A DNA stretch of 64,000 nt from Phycicoccus sp. CSK15P-2 (GCF_016888005.1 NZ_JAFDVE010000003.1:62001-126000); one strand, 5' to 3'; positions 1 through 9,981 are shown, counted from the stretch's first letter. The notes: a model not told the origin generated them from the sequence alone. A program made the numbers and translations.

Positions 1-1193
1 AGGGTGCCGGGCAGATCGGCCCCGGCGGCGTCGACGGCGTCCGCGGCCATCACCCGGTAGGTCGTGTACTTCCCTCCGGCGATCGTCACCAGACCCGGCT
101 GCGGCCGGGCGACGGCGTGCTCGCGCGACAGCTGGGAGGTGGAGTCGCTCTCGCCCGCGAGCAGCGGCCGCAGCCCTGCGTAGACGCCCTCGATGTCGTC
201 GTGGGTGAGCGGGGAGACGAGCACGGTGTTGACGTGCTCGAGGATGTAGTCGATGTCGGTCCGGCTGGCGGCGGGGTGGGCCTTGTCGAGGTCCCAGTCG
301 GTGTCCGTCGTGCCGATGACCCAGTGCGTGCCCCACGGGATGACGAAGAGCACCGAGGTCTCGGTGCGCAGGATGATGCCGGTCTCGGCGTCGATCCGGT
401 GTCGCGGGACGACCACGTGGACTCCCTTGGAGGCGCGGACGTGGAACCGGCCCCGGGACCCGGCGAGGGCCTGGACGTCGTCGGTCCACACCCCGGTGGC
501 GTTGACGACGACGCTCGTGCGCACCTGCCCCTCCGCCCCGGTCTCGGCGTCGAGCAGCCGGGCGCCGACGACCCGTTCGCCCACCCTTTCCAGGCCCGTC
601 ACCTGCACCGAGGTGAGCACGGTCGCCCCGTAGGCGGCCGCGGTGCGGGCCAGGGTCATCGTGTGCCGGGCGTCGTCGGCCCGGGCGTCGTAGTAGCGCA
701 GTGCCCCGATGCAGGCGTCCTCGCGGAGCCCCGGGGCGAGCTTGCGCACCCGTCTCCGGCTCAGCTGCTCGTGGCCGGGCACCGAGCGGGCGCCGCCCAT
801 CCGGTCGTAGAGCGTCAGCCCGGCCGTGACGTACGGCCGCTCCCACACCCGGTGGGTCAGCGGGTAGAGGAACGACACCGGCTTGACGAGGTGCGGTGCG
901 AGTCGGGTCAGCATGAGCTCGCGCTCCCGCAGGGCCTCGCGCACGAGCGGGAAGTCCAGCTGCTCGAGGTAGCGCAGCCCGCCGTGGAACAGCTTCGAGG
1001 AGCGCGACGACGTGCCGGAGGCGAGGTCGGACTGTTCGACGAGGGCGACGCGCAGGCCGCGGGTCACGGCGTCGAGCGCGACCCCCGAGCCGGTGACCCC
1101 GCCACCGACGACGAGGACGTCGACCTCGGCGCCGTCCAGGGCGGTCCAGGCCTCCCGGCGGGCCTCGGGGGAGAGCGGTCGGTGGTCGGTCAT
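1..1193 (-). CDS. glpD: Glycerol-3-phosphate dehydrogenase, 3' end outside window
   Basis: This FAD-dependent enzyme oxidises sn-glycerol 3-phosphate to dihydroxyacetone phosphate and feeds the respiratory chain at the membrane. About 397 codons are present; the C-terminus lies beyond the left edge. The ATG at 1193 begins MTDHRPLSPEARREAW and is followed by a Rossmann dinucleotide motif (VVGGGVTGSGVALDA, residues ~28-42) and the family signature SSRSSKLFHGGLRYLEQ (~62-78). It is the last visible gene of glpF-glpK-glpD, 67 bp after glpK. Confidence in the family is high; the missing end cannot be judged. Confidence 0.95.
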   Translation of the reverse strand, partial: MTDHRPLSPEARREAWTALDGAEVDVLVVGGGVTGSGVALDAVTRGLRVALVEQSDLASGTSSRSSKLFHGGLRYLEQLDFPLVREALRERELMLTRLAPHLVKPVSFLYPLTHRVWERPYVTAGLTLYDRMGGARSVPGHEQLSRRRVRKLAPGLREDACIGALRYYDARADDARHTMTLARTAAAYGATVLTSVQVTGLERVGERVVGARLLDAETGAEGQVRTSVVVNATGVWTDDVQALAGSRGRFHVRASKGVHVVVPRHRIDAETGIILRTETSVLFVIPWGTHWVIGTTDTDWDLDKAHPAASRTDIDYILEHVNTVLVSPLTHDDIEGVYAGLRPLLAGESDSTSQLSREHAVARPQPGLVTIAGGKYTTYRVMAADAVDAAGADLPGT

Positions 1194-1260
1194 CGTGCTC
1201 CTCGTCGGTGTGGGACGGGTGGTGCCGCGCCGGGGCCGGGCCCCGGGCCCCGACGCGGTG

Positions 1261-2781
1261 TCAGTCGACGTCGTCGTCGACCCAGTCGAGGGTCTTGGTG
1301 ACGGCCTTCTTCCAGTTGCGGTACAGGCGCTCGCGCTCGGCCTCGTCCAGCTGCGGCGTCCAGCGCTTGTCCTCGCCCCAGTTCGCGGTGATCTCGTCGG
1401 TCGAGGACCAGTAGCCGACCGCGAGCCCTGCGGCGTACGCCGCACCGAGCGCGGTCGTCTCGGCCACCTTCGGCCGGACGACGTCGACGCCGAGGATGTC
1501 GGCCTGGAACTGCATGAGCGTCTCGTTGACGACCATGCCGCCGTCGACCTTGAGCTCGCTGAGCGTCACCCCGGAGTCGGCGTCCATCGCGTCGAGCACC
1601 TCCCGGGTCTGGAAGGCGGTCGACTCCAGCACGGCGCGGGCGATGTGCCCCTTGTTGACGTACCGGGTGAGGCCCACGAGCGCGCCGCGTGCGTCCGGGC
1701 GCCAGTGTGGCGCGAACAGTCCGGAGAACGCCGGGACGAAGTAGGCGCCGCCGTTGTCGTCGACGCTCGTCGCGAGGTCCTCGATCTCCGGGGCGCTCGA
1801 GATCATCCCGAGGTTGTCGCGCATCCACTGCACGAGCGACCCGGTGACGGCGATGGAGCCCTCGAGCGCGTACACGGTGTCGGCGTCCCCGAGCTTGTAG
1901 CAGACCGTCGTCAGCAGGCCGTTCTCGCTCGGCACCTGCTCGGTTCCCGTGTTGAGCAGCATGAAGTTGCCGGTGCCGTAGGTGTTCTTCGCCATGCCCT
2001 TCTCGAGGCACGCCTGGCCGAAGGTCGCGGCCTGCTGGTCGCCGAGGATGCCCGCCACCGGGGTGCCCTTGAGGACGCCCGGACGGCACTCGCCGTAGAC
2101 CTCGGAGGAGGAGCGGATCTCGGGGAGCATCGACATCGGGATGCCCATGTCGGCGGCGATGCTCTCGTCCCAGGAGAGCGAGGAGAGGTCCATGAGCATC
2201 GTCCGGGACGCGTTCGTCACGTCGGTCACGTGGACGCCGTCGTTCTCGGCGCCGCCGGTGAGGTTCCACAGCACCCAGGTGTCGGTGTTGCCGAACAGGA
2301 GGTCGCCGGCCTCGGCCTTCTCGCGGGCACCCTCGACGTTGTCGAGGATCCACCGCACCTTCGGCCCCGAGAAGTAGGTGGCGAGCGGCAGGCCGCAGAC
2401 GTCCTTGTACCGGTCGACGCCCGCGTCCCCGGCGAGCTCGTCGACGATCTTCTGGGTGCGGGTGTCCTGCCAGACGATGGCGTTGTACACCGGCTGGCCG
2501 TTCGTGCGGTCCCAGACGATCGCGGTCTCGCGCTGGTTGGTGATGCCGACCGCCTCGATGTCGTCGGCGTCGAGGTTGGCCTTCGACAGCGCGCCGCCGA
2601 TGACCTTGCGGGTATTGTCCCAGATCTCGATGCCGTCGTGCTCGACCCAGCCGGCCCTGGGGAAGATCTGCTCGTGCTCGACCTGGTCGCTCGCGACGAT
2701 CGACCCGGTGTGGTCGAAGACGATCGCCCGGCTCGACGTCGTGCCTTGGTCGATGGCCAGGATGTACGTGCTGTCACTCAT
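1261..2781 (-). CDS. glpK: Glycerol kinase
   Basis: This enzyme phosphorylates glycerol with ATP to give glycerol 3-phosphate, the substrate of the adjacent glpD product. It is a full-length FGGY kinase of 506 aa, close to the usual ~500. The N-terminal phosphate-binding loop [13 protein letters not shown] is at ~11-23. [10 protein letters not shown], the YGTGNFML segment and [13 protein letters not shown] follow in the usual order. The ATG at 2781 has a GGAG upstream. The frame stays open further upstream, but that extension is unlike the family and overlaps the glpF end. glpF lies 41 bp upstream. Confidence 0.97.
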   Translation of the reverse strand: MSDSTYILAIDQGTTSSRAIVFDHTGSIVASDQVEHEQIFPRAGWVEHDGIEIWDNTRKVIGGALSKANLDADDIEAVGITNQRETAIVWDRTNGQPVYNAIVWQDTRTQKIVDELAGDAGVDRYKDVCGLPLATYFSGPKVRWILDNVEGAREKAEAGDLLFGNTDTWVLWNLTGGAENDGVHVTDVTNASRTMLMDLSSLSWDESIAADMGIPMSMLPEIRSSSEVYGECRPGVLKGTPVAGILGDQQAATFGQACLEKGMAKNTYGTGNFMLLNTGTEQVPSENGLLTTVCYKLGDADTVYALEGSIAVTGSLVQWMRDNLGMISSAPEIEDLATSVDDNGGAYFVPAFSGLFAPHWRPDARGALVGLTRYVNKGHIARAVLESTAFQTREVLDAMDADSGVTLSELKVDGGMVVNETLMQFQADILGVDVVRPKVAETTALGAAYAAGLAVGYWSSTDEITANWGEDKRWTPQLDEAERERLYRNWKKAVTKTLDWVDDDVD

Positions 2782-2822
2782 GACTGCTCCTTCGCAGAGG
2801 TGCTCGGGGGGACGACGGACGG

Positions 2823-3542
2823 TCAGGCGAACGCCAGGGCGTGTGCCGCGAATCCTCCCAGCACACCACCGATGGCCGGGCCGACGACGGGGACCCACGC
2901 ATAACCCCAGTTGCTGCTGCCCTTCCCCTTCATCGGCAGGAGGGCGTGCGCGATGCGCGGGCCGAGGTCGCGCGCCGGGTTGATCGCGTACCCGGTGGGA
3001 CCGCCGAGGCTGGCCCCGATGCCGACGACGAGGAGGCTCACGGCGAGCGGCCCGAGCCCGGAGGGTGTCTTGCCGAAGGCGATGACGACGAACACGAGGA
3101 CGAAGGTGCCGATGACCTCGGTGACGACGTTCCAGGCCGTCGAGGGGATGCCGGGGCCGGTCGAGAAGCAGGCGAGCTGGTCCTCGGGCGCCTCGGCCGC
3201 GTCGAAGTGCCGGCGGTAGGCGAGCCAGGCGAGGGTCGCGCCGAGGACGGCCCCGACCATCTGGGCCGTGAGGTAGAGGAGGACCTTGACGGCCGTGTCG
3301 CCGCCGAGGTCGTCCCCGGAGGCCACGAGGCCGAGGGTGACGGCCGGGTTGATGTGCGCTCCCGACCGGTAGGCGACGTAGACGCCGGCGAAGACGCCGA
3401 TGCCCCAGCCGAAGTTGATCATGAGGAAGCCGCCACCGTTGCCCGTGGTCTTCGGCAGCACGGCGTTGGCGACGACGCCGACGCCGAACAGCAGCAGCGT
3501 GGCCGTCCCGATCGCCTCGGGGATGAAGATGTCAGTCAACAC
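2823..3542 (-). CDS. glpF: Glycerol uptake facilitator (aquaglyceroporin)
   Basis: This MIP-family membrane channel lets glycerol diffuse in, where GlpK traps it. It has 239 aa and six predicted membrane segments. Both half-helix signatures are present: [12 protein letters not shown] (NPA ~65-67) and [13 protein letters not shown] (NPA ~188-190). The Arg after the second NPA and the Asp two residues beyond it fit the glycerol-conducting subclass. The GTG at 3542 is chosen because AAAGGGG lies 7 nt upstream; a TTG directly after it is an alternative. It is the first gene of the operon and is divergent from pntA. Confidence 0.95.
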   Translation of the reverse strand: MLTDIFIPEAIGTATLLLFGVGVVANAVLPKTTGNGGGFLMINFGWGIGVFAGVYVAYRSGAHINPAVTLGLVASGDDLGGDTAVKVLLYLTAQMVGAVLGATLAWLAYRRHFDAAEAPEDQLACFSTGPGIPSTAWNVVTEVIGTFVLVFVVIAFGKTPSGLGPLAVSLLVVGIGASLGGPTGYAINPARDLGPRIAHALLPMKGKGSSNWGYAWVPVVGPAIGGVLGGFAAHALAFA

Positions 3543-3696
3543 CGACCGACCCCTTTCGTCCGGCGGCGCCTCGCGGCGCCGGATCTTCGACGTCTCTGCT
3601 GGTCGGGCGGGCCCGGGGGCCGGACGGCCACGGTGGCGTCTCGTGTGCCGATGCTGTCCGAGCGGCAGGAGAGCCCACCATCGGCGACGTTCGACA

Positions 3697-3801
3697 TCGT
3701 CGGACGCCGGTCCGACGACCGCTCCGGAGCGGCAGCGGGTCGGCGACCGGCCGGTGCCGTGATCCGCGCGATACCCGCGCCGTCGCGAACGGGTCGACCC
3801 G
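3697..3801. promoter_or_regulatory. Three palindromes in the glpF/pntA divergent region
   Basis: The 299-bp gap between glpF and pntA holds a 9-bp perfect inverted repeat with a 4-nt loop (TCGTCGGAC/GTCCGACGA, 3697-3718). It is followed directly by the 14-bp palindrome CCGCTCCGGAGCGG (3719-3732) and, later, by CGGGTCGACCCG (3790-3801). The last abuts a TAGGTT (3803-3808) that could be the pntA -10 hexamer. These are plausible operators for the glycerol operon or for pntAB. The binding proteins are unknown, and short palindromes are common at this G+C. Confidence 0.4.
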
Positions 3802-3841
3802 CTAGGTTCGGACGGGACTGCCCCCACGGAGAGGAACCACT

Positions 3842-5392
3842 GTGCGCATCGGCGTCCCCCGCGAGTCCCGGTCCGGCGAGACCCGGGTCGCCGCGACACC
3901 CGCGACGGTCGGCAAGCTGCTCGGCCTCGGCTACACCGTGTTCGTGGAGGAGGGTGCCGGTCGCGCGGCGAGCTTCGACGACGACGCCTACCGGGACGCC
4001 GGCGCGGACGTCATCGACGACGCGGTGTGGAACGCCGACGTCGTCCTCAAGGTGACGTCACCGACCGATGCCGAGGTCGCGCGGCTGCGATCCGGTCAGA
4101 TCCTCGCGTGTCTGCTGGCCCCCGCCCTGAGCCCTGAGCTCGTCGAGAAGCTGGCGAAGCGCGGCGTCACGGCCCTCGCGATGGACGCCGTCCCGCGCAT
4201 CTCCCGGGCCCAGTCGCTCGACGTCCTGTCCTCGATGGCGAACATCGGCGGCTACCGGGCGGTCGTCGAGGCCGCGCACGAGTTCGGCTCGTTCTTCACC
4301 GGGCAGGTCACGGCCGCCGGGAAGGTGCCGCCGGCGAAGGTCCTCGTCGTCGGGGCCGGGGTGGCCGGGCTCGCCGCGATCGGGACGGCGAGCAGCCTCG
4401 GCGCGGTGGTCCGCGCCTTCGACGCGCGCCCCGAGGTCGCCGAGCAGGTCGAGTCGATGGGGGCCCAGTTCCTGCGGGTCGACGTCGAGGACGAGGGGCC
4501 GTCGGCCGATGGCTACGCGAAGGAGACCAGCGCCGACTTCGACGCGGCCGCGGCGGCCCTCTACGCGGAGCAGGCGAAGGACGTCGACATCGTCGTGACG
4601 ACCGCCCTCATCCCGGGCCGTCCCGCCCCGCGGCTGCTCACCGAGGAGATGGTGGCGTCGATGAAGCCGGGCTCGGTCGTCGTCGACATGGCGGCGGCCA
4701 ACGGCGGGAACGTCGCGGGCACGGTGGCGGGCGAGAAGGTCGTCACCGAGAACGGCGTGACCATCCTCGGCTACACCGACCTCCCGGGCCGGCTGCCGAC
4801 CCAGTCGAGCCAGCTGTTCGGCACCAACCTCGTCAACCTCATGACGCTGCTGACCCCCGAGAAGGACGGTGAGGTCGTCCTCGACCTCGAGGACACCGTG
4901 CAGCGGGGGATGACCGTCGTCCGGGAGGGCGAGGTGCTGTGGCCGCCGCCCCCGGTGCAGGTCTCGGCCGCCCCCGCCCTCGGGACGGACGTCGTCACGG
5001 TCGACACGAACAAGAAGGAGCGCGGGCCGCTGCTCACCCCGCAGCGCAGGCTCGGCCTGGCCGTCGCCGCCGGGGCCCTGTTCCTCCTCGTGTCGGCCTT
5101 CGCGCCTGCAGAGTTCCTCGGGCACTTCATGGTGTTCATGCTCTCGGTCGTCGTCGGGTTCTACGTCATCGGCAACGTCCATCACGCACTGCACACGCCG
5201 CTCATGTCGGTGACGAACGCGATCAGCGGCATCATCGTCGTCGGGGCCCTGCTCCAGGTGGGTCGGGGGAACGTCTGGGTGTCCGTGCTCGCCTTCGTCG
5301 GCATCCTCGTGGCGAGCATCAACGTCTTCGGCGGGTTCCGGGTGACCGCGCGAATGCTCGAGATGTTCAAGCGCGAGGAGGTCGCCCGATGA
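3842..5392 (+). CDS. pntA: NAD(P) transhydrogenase subunit alpha (fused alpha1/alpha2)
   Basis: This subunit carries the NAD(H)-binding part of the proton-translocating transhydrogenase, which makes NADPH from NADH using the proton gradient. It has 516 aa, matching the one-piece alpha subunit of E. coli (~510). An AlaDH/PNT N-domain starts [21 protein letters not shown] Rossmann domain has [15 protein letters not shown] near 170-184. A C-terminal membrane part (~400-510) has four hydrophobic stretches. The GTG at 3842 follows GGAGAGG. The stop overlaps the pntB start (ATGA). Many actinobacteria split this subunit in two; here it is fused. Confidence 0.95.
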   Translation: MRIGVPRESRSGETRVAATPATVGKLLGLGYTVFVEEGAGRAASFDDDAYRDAGADVIDDAVWNADVVLKVTSPTDAEVARLRSGQILACLLAPALSPELVEKLAKRGVTALAMDAVPRISRAQSLDVLSSMANIGGYRAVVEAAHEFGSFFTGQVTAAGKVPPAKVLVVGAGVAGLAAIGTASSLGAVVRAFDARPEVAEQVESMGAQFLRVDVEDEGPSADGYAKETSADFDAAAAALYAEQAKDVDIVVTTALIPGRPAPRLLTEEMVASMKPGSVVVDMAAANGGNVAGTVAGEKVVTENGVTILGYTDLPGRLPTQSSQLFGTNLVNLMTLLTPEKDGEVVLDLEDTVQRGMTVVREGEVLWPPPPVQVSAAPALGTDVVTVDTNKKERGPLLTPQRRLGLAVAAGALFLLVSAFAPAEFLGHFMVFMLSVVVGFYVIGNVHHALHTPLMSVTNAISGIIVVGALLQVGRGNVWVSVLAFVGILVASINVFGGFRVTARMLEMFKREEVAR

Positions 5393-6792
5393 GCGCGACG
5401 CTCGCGCAGGGCGCCTACATCGTCGCCGGGCTGCTCTTCATCCTCGCCCTCGCCGGGCTGTCGCGGCACGAGTCGGCGCGGGCGGGCGTCCGCTTCGGTG
5501 TGGCGGGCATGGCCGTCGCGCTCGTCTTCACGGTGTTCCTCGCCACCGCGGGGGAGGGCGGGTCCGGCTGGCTCGGGCTGCTGCTCATCGTCGTCGCGAT
5601 GGCGGCCGGGGCGGTCATCGGGCTGGACCGTGCGCGCAAGGTCGAGATGACCGGCATGCCCGAGCTCATCGCGATGCTGCACAGCTTCGTCGGGCTGGCG
5701 GCGGTGCTCGTCGGCTGGAACAGCTCGTACGAGGAGTCGCCCTACCCGGCCATCCACGACGTCGAGGTCTTCGTCGGGGTCTTCATCGGCGCCGTGACGT
5801 TCACCGGCTCGATCGTCGCGTTCCTCAAGCTGTCGGCGCGGATCGCGTCCAAACCGCTGACGCTGCCCTTCCGCAACCAGCTGAACCTCGCGGCGATCGC
5901 GGTGTTCGTCGTGCTCACCGTGGTCTACGTCGTGCTGCCCGAGGAGTCCGTCTTCGGGCGGCACCTGCTGCTCGGCGTCGTCACCGTGCTCGCGCTCGCG
6001 CTCGGCTGGCATCTCGTGGCGTCGATCGGCGGCGGCGACATGCCGGTGGTCGTCTCGATGCTCAACAGCTACTCGGGGTGGGCGGCGGCCGCCGCGGGCT
6101 TCCTCCTCGGCAACGACCTGCTCATCATCACCGGTGCCCTCGTCGGGTCGTCGGGTGCGTACCTCAGCTACATCATGTGCCGCGCGATGAACCGGTCGTT
6201 CGTCTCGGTCATCGCGGGTGGTTTCGGGGTCGAGAGCGGTACGGCGGCCAGTGGCGACGAGGACTACGGCGAGCACCGCGAGGTGGGTGCCGAGGGCGCT
6301 GCGGCGCTGCTCTCGGGGGCGAAGAGCGTCGTCATCACGCCCGGCTACGGGATGGCCGTCGCGCAGGCGCAGTACCCCGTGGCGTCGCTCACGAAGGCGC
6401 TGCGCGACAAGGGCGTCGACGTCCGGTTCGGCATCCATCCGGTGGCGGGCCGTCTGCCGGGCCACATGAACGTCCTGCTGGCCGAGGCCAAGGTGCCCTA
6501 CGACATCGTCCTCGAGATGGACGAGATCAACGACGACCTCGCGGACACCGACGTCGTGCTCGTCATCGGCGCGAACGACACGGTGAACCCCGCGGCGGCC
6601 GAGGACCCGAACAGCCCGATCGCGGGGATGCCGGTGCTGCGGGTGTGGGAGGCCGCGGACGTCGTCGTCTTCAAGCGGTCGATGGCCACCGGGTACGCGG
6701 GGGTGCAGAACCCGCTGTTCTTCCGGGAGAACACCCAGATGCTGTTCGGCGACGCCAAGGAGCGGGTCGAGGACATCCTCAGGGCCCTCTGA
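5389..6792 (+). CDS. pntB: NAD(P) transhydrogenase subunit beta
   Basis: This subunit holds most of the proton channel and the NADP(H)-binding domain III. It has 467 aa, as in E. coli (~462). About nine hydrophobic segments span ~1-270. The soluble C-terminal domain contains [18 protein letters not shown] near 315, then [34 protein letters not shown] and [20 protein letters not shown], all typical of domain III. It is translationally coupled to pntA by a 4-nt overlap. It ends at 6792, just before a strong hairpin. Confidence 0.96.
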   Translation: MSATLAQGAYIVAGLLFILALAGLSRHESARAGVRFGVAGMAVALVFTVFLATAGEGGSGWLGLLLIVVAMAAGAVIGLDRARKVEMTGMPELIAMLHSFVGLAAVLVGWNSSYEESPYPAIHDVEVFVGVFIGAVTFTGSIVAFLKLSARIASKPLTLPFRNQLNLAAIAVFVVLTVVYVVLPEESVFGRHLLLGVVTVLALALGWHLVASIGGGDMPVVVSMLNSYSGWAAAAAGFLLGNDLLIITGALVGSSGAYLSYIMCRAMNRSFVSVIAGGFGVESGTAASGDEDYGEHREVGAEGAAALLSGAKSVVITPGYGMAVAQAQYPVASLTKALRDKGVDVRFGIHPVAGRLPGHMNVLLAEAKVPYDIVLEMDEINDDLADTDVVLVIGANDTVNPAAAEDPNSPIAGMPVLRVWEAADVVVFKRSMATGYAGVQNPLFFRENTQMLFGDAKERVEDILRAL

Positions 6793-6839
6793 CCCCGGCG
6801 AGACCGCTTCAGGCCGCCGAGCCCACCTGCGATGGCGAG

Positions 6840-6899
6840 GCACACAGGCTGTCGCCATCCGCACCGGCAATGTCCTGTGCGGATGGCGACACGGTGTGC
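6840..6899 (+). terminator. Long hairpin after pntB
   Basis: A perfect 15-bp stem (TGTCGCCATCCGCAC 6850-6864, GTGCGGATGGCGACA 6877-6891) closes a 12-nt loop. After a small internal bulge it extends through GCACAC (6840-6845) and GTGTGC (6894-6899). No U-run follows. It lies 48 nt after pntB, between convergent transcription units, so a factor-assisted or tailless bidirectional terminator is the simplest reading. Confidence 0.6.
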
Positions 6900-7008
6900 G
6901 TCTGCGCCCCGGGTGCGCCACGGGGGTGGCCTCGGGGCGACGGTCAGGGCGCGGGGTGTGGCGCCCTGCTGCCCGTCGACTCCCGCCAGGCGGCCGCCTC
7001 TCGGACGC

Positions 7009-7659
7009 TCATGACATCGCCTCCTTCCACCCGAGGCGGCACGCGATGGTGACGCCCACCGCGACGGCCATCGGGATCACCGCTGCTGCGACCAGCCTGC
7101 TGTCCGTGTTTCCCAGCGCGAGGGCGGTCGACGCCCAGCGTGATGCGAGTGTTGCCGGCCCGCAGACCGCGAGCAGCATCCGCGTCCGTCGGGTGAACCG
7201 GGGCGACACGACCACGGCGACGAGGCCCGCCAGCCAGATCGGGGTCGCCCACGACGCCGACGCGAGGATGCTCAACCCGCCCAGGTAGAGCTCGTCCGCG
7301 ACGCGGTCTCCGAAGATGCCGATCAGGTAGGTCATCGACTCGAGCACGAGGAACGGTGCGGTGGCGACTCCCGTGGCCAGGACCCCCACCGAGGCCCACG
7401 CGACCGCCCCCGGGCCCCAGCGTCGGGACGGGGGCGGGGCCCCACCACTCCGTGCGTCGGCCGCGACGTGTTCGGGCGGGCCGAGTCGCAGGAGTGCGTC
7501 GTTGAGGGCCCTGGGGTCCTCCGGGTGTTCGGCGAGGGTGGCGTCGAGGTGCTCGCGGATGCCGGCGAGCACGTCGTCGCGGGTGGCCGGGTCGAGGCCG
7601 GCGAGCATCCGGTCGAGCTCGCCCAGGTAGCTCTCGACACGGGCGTGCGCGGTGGTCAT
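7009..7659 (-). CDS. HAAS-domain integral membrane protein (DUF1700-like)
   Basis: This 216-aa protein has an N-terminal soluble helical segment (~1-70: ARVESYLGELDRMLAGLDPATRDDVLAGIREHL) typical of HAAS/DUF1700 proteins. About four membrane helices follow (near 78-100, 108-135, 140-165 and 180-205). Such genes are normally co-transcribed with a PadR regulator, and that is so here: the ATG at 7659 overlaps the padR stop by 4 nt. GGGGGA precedes it. The role is unknown; these pairs are usually linked to envelope stress or transport. Family assignment rests on architecture and context. Confidence 0.75.
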   Translation of the reverse strand: MTTAHARVESYLGELDRMLAGLDPATRDDVLAGIREHLDATLAEHPEDPRALNDALLRLGPPEHVAADARSGGAPPPSRRWGPGAVAWASVGVLATGVATAPFLVLESMTYLIGIFGDRVADELYLGGLSILASASWATPIWLAGLVAVVVSPRFTRRTRMLLAVCGPATLASRWASTALALGNTDSRLVAAAVIPMAVAVGVTIACRLGWKEAMS

Positions 7660-8000
7660 CGAGGTCCCCCTTCGAGTGTGGTGTCGACGGCGTCGCGGAA
7701 GCTCTTCCACGTGCGCCGGAACGTGGCGAGGGCGACCTCGCCGGTGGGCGTGAGCTCGTAGTACCGGCGAGGTGGGCCGGACGGCGACTCGACCCAGCTC
7801 GTGTCGACGAGGCCCTGTTTGCGTAGCCGCGACAGGAGCGGGTAGAGCGTCCCCTCGCCGGCCAGCAGCACCTCGTCCTCGCCGAGGCGACGTGCGATGT
7901 CGAGCCCGTACATCGGCTCGCCGTCGAGCAGCGCGAGCACGCAGTGCTCGAGGGCGCCGCGGCGCAGATGCGTCAGGATAGCGCTGTCGCCGGGATCCAT
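7656..8000 (-). CDS. PadR-family transcriptional regulator
   Basis: This is a 114-aa winged-helix repressor. The core GALEHCVLALLDGEPMYGLDI (~15-35), GTLYPLLSRLRKQGLVDTSW (~49-68) and PRRYYELTPTGEVAL (~77-91) give the PadR recognition helix and wing. It probably represses its own two-gene operon with the downstream HAAS membrane protein. It starts at 8000 and its stop overlaps the next ATG. The effector is not identifiable. Confidence 0.92.
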   Translation of the reverse strand: MDPGDSAILTHLRRGALEHCVLALLDGEPMYGLDIARRLGEDEVLLAGEGTLYPLLSRLRKQGLVDTSWVESPSGPPRRYYELTPTGEVALATFRRTWKSFRDAVDTTLEGGPR

Positions 8001-8121
8001 GCGTCACAAGGTAGCGGTCGTGAGCATCATCCGGCAAGGCGATCTCCGCGGGGTGGTTGCGATGTGACTCCGTGCCCCGAGTGTGCGGTTCCCGGCCGGC
8101 CCAGGAGGGAGAAGGGGGTTG

Positions 8122-8175
8122 GCAGAACCGCTACCGCGGCGGAAGGGAACACCTCACGAGCGGTAGCACTTCTGC
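8122..8175 (+). promoter_or_regulatory. Imperfect 16-bp inverted repeat in the purM leader
   Basis: GCAGAACCGCTACCGC (8122-8137) pairs with GCGGTAGCACTTCTGC (8160-8175) at 14 of 16 positions, with a 22-nt loop. It lies 77 nt before the purM GTG and is followed by a GGGG-TA-TCCCC element. It could be an operator or an RNA leader structure. It does not match a purine riboswitch that I recognise. Confidence 0.4.
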
Positions 8176-8251
8176 AGAGGGGGTATCCCCTGGCGGGCGA
8201 CCACGGGACGCCCGGAGCCGGGCGCGCACTCGCGTCGGTAGGCTTCCCGGC

Positions 8252-9385
8252 GTGAGCGAGCCCACCGCGCCCGACCGTCCCGCCGGCATCACCTACGCGG
8301 AGGCCGGAGTCGACGTCGAGGCCGGTGACAAGGCCGTCGAGCTGATGAAGGAGTCGGTCCGCCGCGCCACCCGCCCCGAGGTCCTCGGCGGCCTCGGGGG
8401 GTTCGCCGGCATGTTCGACGCGAGCGGCCTCGCCCGCTACCGGCACCCCGTCCTCGCGACGTCCACCGACGGCGTCGGCACCAAGGTCGCCATCGCCCAG
8501 GCCCTCGACCGGCACGACACGATCGGCTTCGACCTCGTCGGGATGGTCGTCGACGACATCGTCGTCTGCGGCGCCGAGGCGCTGTTCATGACCGACTACA
8601 TCGCCTGCGGCAAGGTCGTCCCCGAGCGAATCGCCGCCGTCGTCTCGGGCATCGCCGCCGCGTGCGAGCAGGCCCGCGTCGCGCTCGTCGGCGGCGAGAC
8701 CGCCGAGCACCCCGGCCTCCTCGGCCCCGACGACTACGACGTCGCGGGCGCCGCCACCGGCGTCGTCGAGCACGACGACCTCCTCGGCCCCCAGCGTGTC
8801 CGCCCGGGGGACGTCGTCCTCGGCCTGGCCTCCAGCGGCCTGCACTCCAACGGCTACTCGCTCGTCCGCCGCGTCGTCAGGCACGCCGGCTGGGCGCTGG
8901 ACCGCCACGTCGACGACTTCGGACGCACCCTGGGGGAGGAGCTGCTCGAGCCCACGCGCGTGTACGCGGCCGACCTGCTCGACCTCGTGCGCACCGACGG
9001 CGTCGACGTCCACGCCCTCTCGCACGTGACGGGTGGCGGCCTGGCGGCGAACCTGGCCCGGGTGCTGCCGCCGGAGGTGCACGCCCGCCTCGACCGCGGA
9101 TGTTGGACGCCACCGCCGGTGTTCTCGACGGTCGGCGGCCTCGGCGGCGTGCCGCGCGCCGACCTCGAGCGCACCCTCAACATGGGGGTCGGCTTCGCCG
9201 CCGTCGTCCCCGCCGACTCCGTCGACGCCGCGACCGCGCACCTGACGGGCCGCGGCATCGCGACGTGGGTCATGGGCGAGGTCTTCGACGCCTCCGTCGC
9301 CGAGATGGCGGCCGGCGAGGTCGCCCGCGGCGCCAAGGGTGTCGACGGCGGCTCCGTCGAGCTCGTCGGGGACCACCCTGCCTGA
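8252..9385 (+). CDS. purM: Phosphoribosylformylglycinamidine cyclo-ligase (AIR synthetase)
   Basis: This enzyme closes the imidazole ring (FGAM + ATP to AIR), step five of purine synthesis, in the cytosol. It has 377 aa. The signature ITYAEAGVDVEAGDKAVELM is near the start. The substrate-binding segment LATSTDGVGTKVAIAQ follows at ~67-82, then GFDLVGMVVDDIVVCGAEALFMTDY, VGGETAEHPG and GLASSGLHSNGYSLVR. The GTG at 8252 is chosen because conserved sequence begins right after it. purF, often upstream, is absent here, but DUF3073 and the amino-acid dehydrogenase of the usual neighbourhood lie nearby. Confidence 0.97.
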   Translation: MSEPTAPDRPAGITYAEAGVDVEAGDKAVELMKESVRRATRPEVLGGLGGFAGMFDASGLARYRHPVLATSTDGVGTKVAIAQALDRHDTIGFDLVGMVVDDIVVCGAEALFMTDYIACGKVVPERIAAVVSGIAAACEQARVALVGGETAEHPGLLGPDDYDVAGAATGVVEHDDLLGPQRVRPGDVVLGLASSGLHSNGYSLVRRVVRHAGWALDRHVDDFGRTLGEELLEPTRVYAADLLDLVRTDGVDVHALSHVTGGGLAANLARVLPPEVHARLDRGCWTPPPVFSTVGGLGGVPRADLERTLNMGVGFAAVVPADSVDAATAHLTGRGIATWVMGEVFDASVAEMAAGEVARGAKGVDGGSVELVGDHPA

Positions 9386-9453
9386 CCTGGGCCCCGGCGG
9401 TGGTCGTCCTCCCCGCCGTGGGGCACTTCTGACGACGAAGCCACCGACGGGCG

Positions 9454-9981
9454 TCAGACGACGGCGACCTGCGGGCCGAACAGCGCCATGGCGTCCAGGG
9501 CCCGCCGGTGGTTCTCGGGGGTCGAGCCGGCGCACGCCGCCCCCACCACCTCGACCGTCACCCCGGCGTCCGCCATCGGCAGCACCGTGGACAGCACGCA
9601 GCAGTCGGTGGCCACCCCGCACACCGTGACGTGGCCCCCGGCCCCGAGGACGTCGGCGAGCACCGGCCACTTCCCGAACGTCCCGGCCGTCACGACCTGC
9701 CCGGCGAGCCCGCTCAGCTCGGGCACGACGGCGTAGAGCGGGTCCTCGTCGGGGACCAGGGCGAAGCCCCACTCCTCGTAGTACGGACCCCACGAGCCGC
9801 CGAGCGAGGGGTCCGCGACGAACCGGGTGAACACCGTCCGTTCCGGTCCGAACGCCTCCGCCAGCTCACGCATCCGCCCGGCGGCAACCCCGAACATCGG
9901 TGAGCCCCATGGCGAGGTGGACGGGTCGGCGAAGACCACCTGCGGGTCGACGACGACGAGCCGGTCGCGGCGCGAGGTCAC
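9454..9981 (-). CDS. Isochorismatase-family cysteine hydrolase
   Basis: This 175-aa alpha/beta cysteine hydrolase is related to nicotinamidases and isochorismatases. It keeps the triad pattern: Asp in VVVDPQ (~11), Lys in GTFGKWPVLAD, and the nucleophile Cys in VCGVATDCCVLST. The C-terminal STPENHRRALDAMALFGPQVAV is also typical. Its GTG overlaps the stop of the NCS1 permease (GTGA), so the imported nucleobase or vitamin is probably its substrate or precursor. The exact amide hydrolysed cannot be read from sequence. Confidence 0.85.
   Translation of the reverse strand: MTSRRDRLVVVDPQVVFADPSTSPWGSPMFGVAAGRMRELAEAFGPERTVFTRFVADPSLGGSWGPYYEEWGFALVPDEDPLYAVVPELSGLAGQVVTAGTFGKWPVLADVLGAGGHVTVCGVATDCCVLSTVLPMADAGVTVEVVGAACAGSTPENHRRALDAMALFGPQVAVV

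Noticed and set aside
1012-2904. Long open frames antisense to glpD and glpK
   Set aside because: They mirror real glycerol genes, have Arg/Asp/Val-rich composition typical of G+C shadow frames and show no family features.
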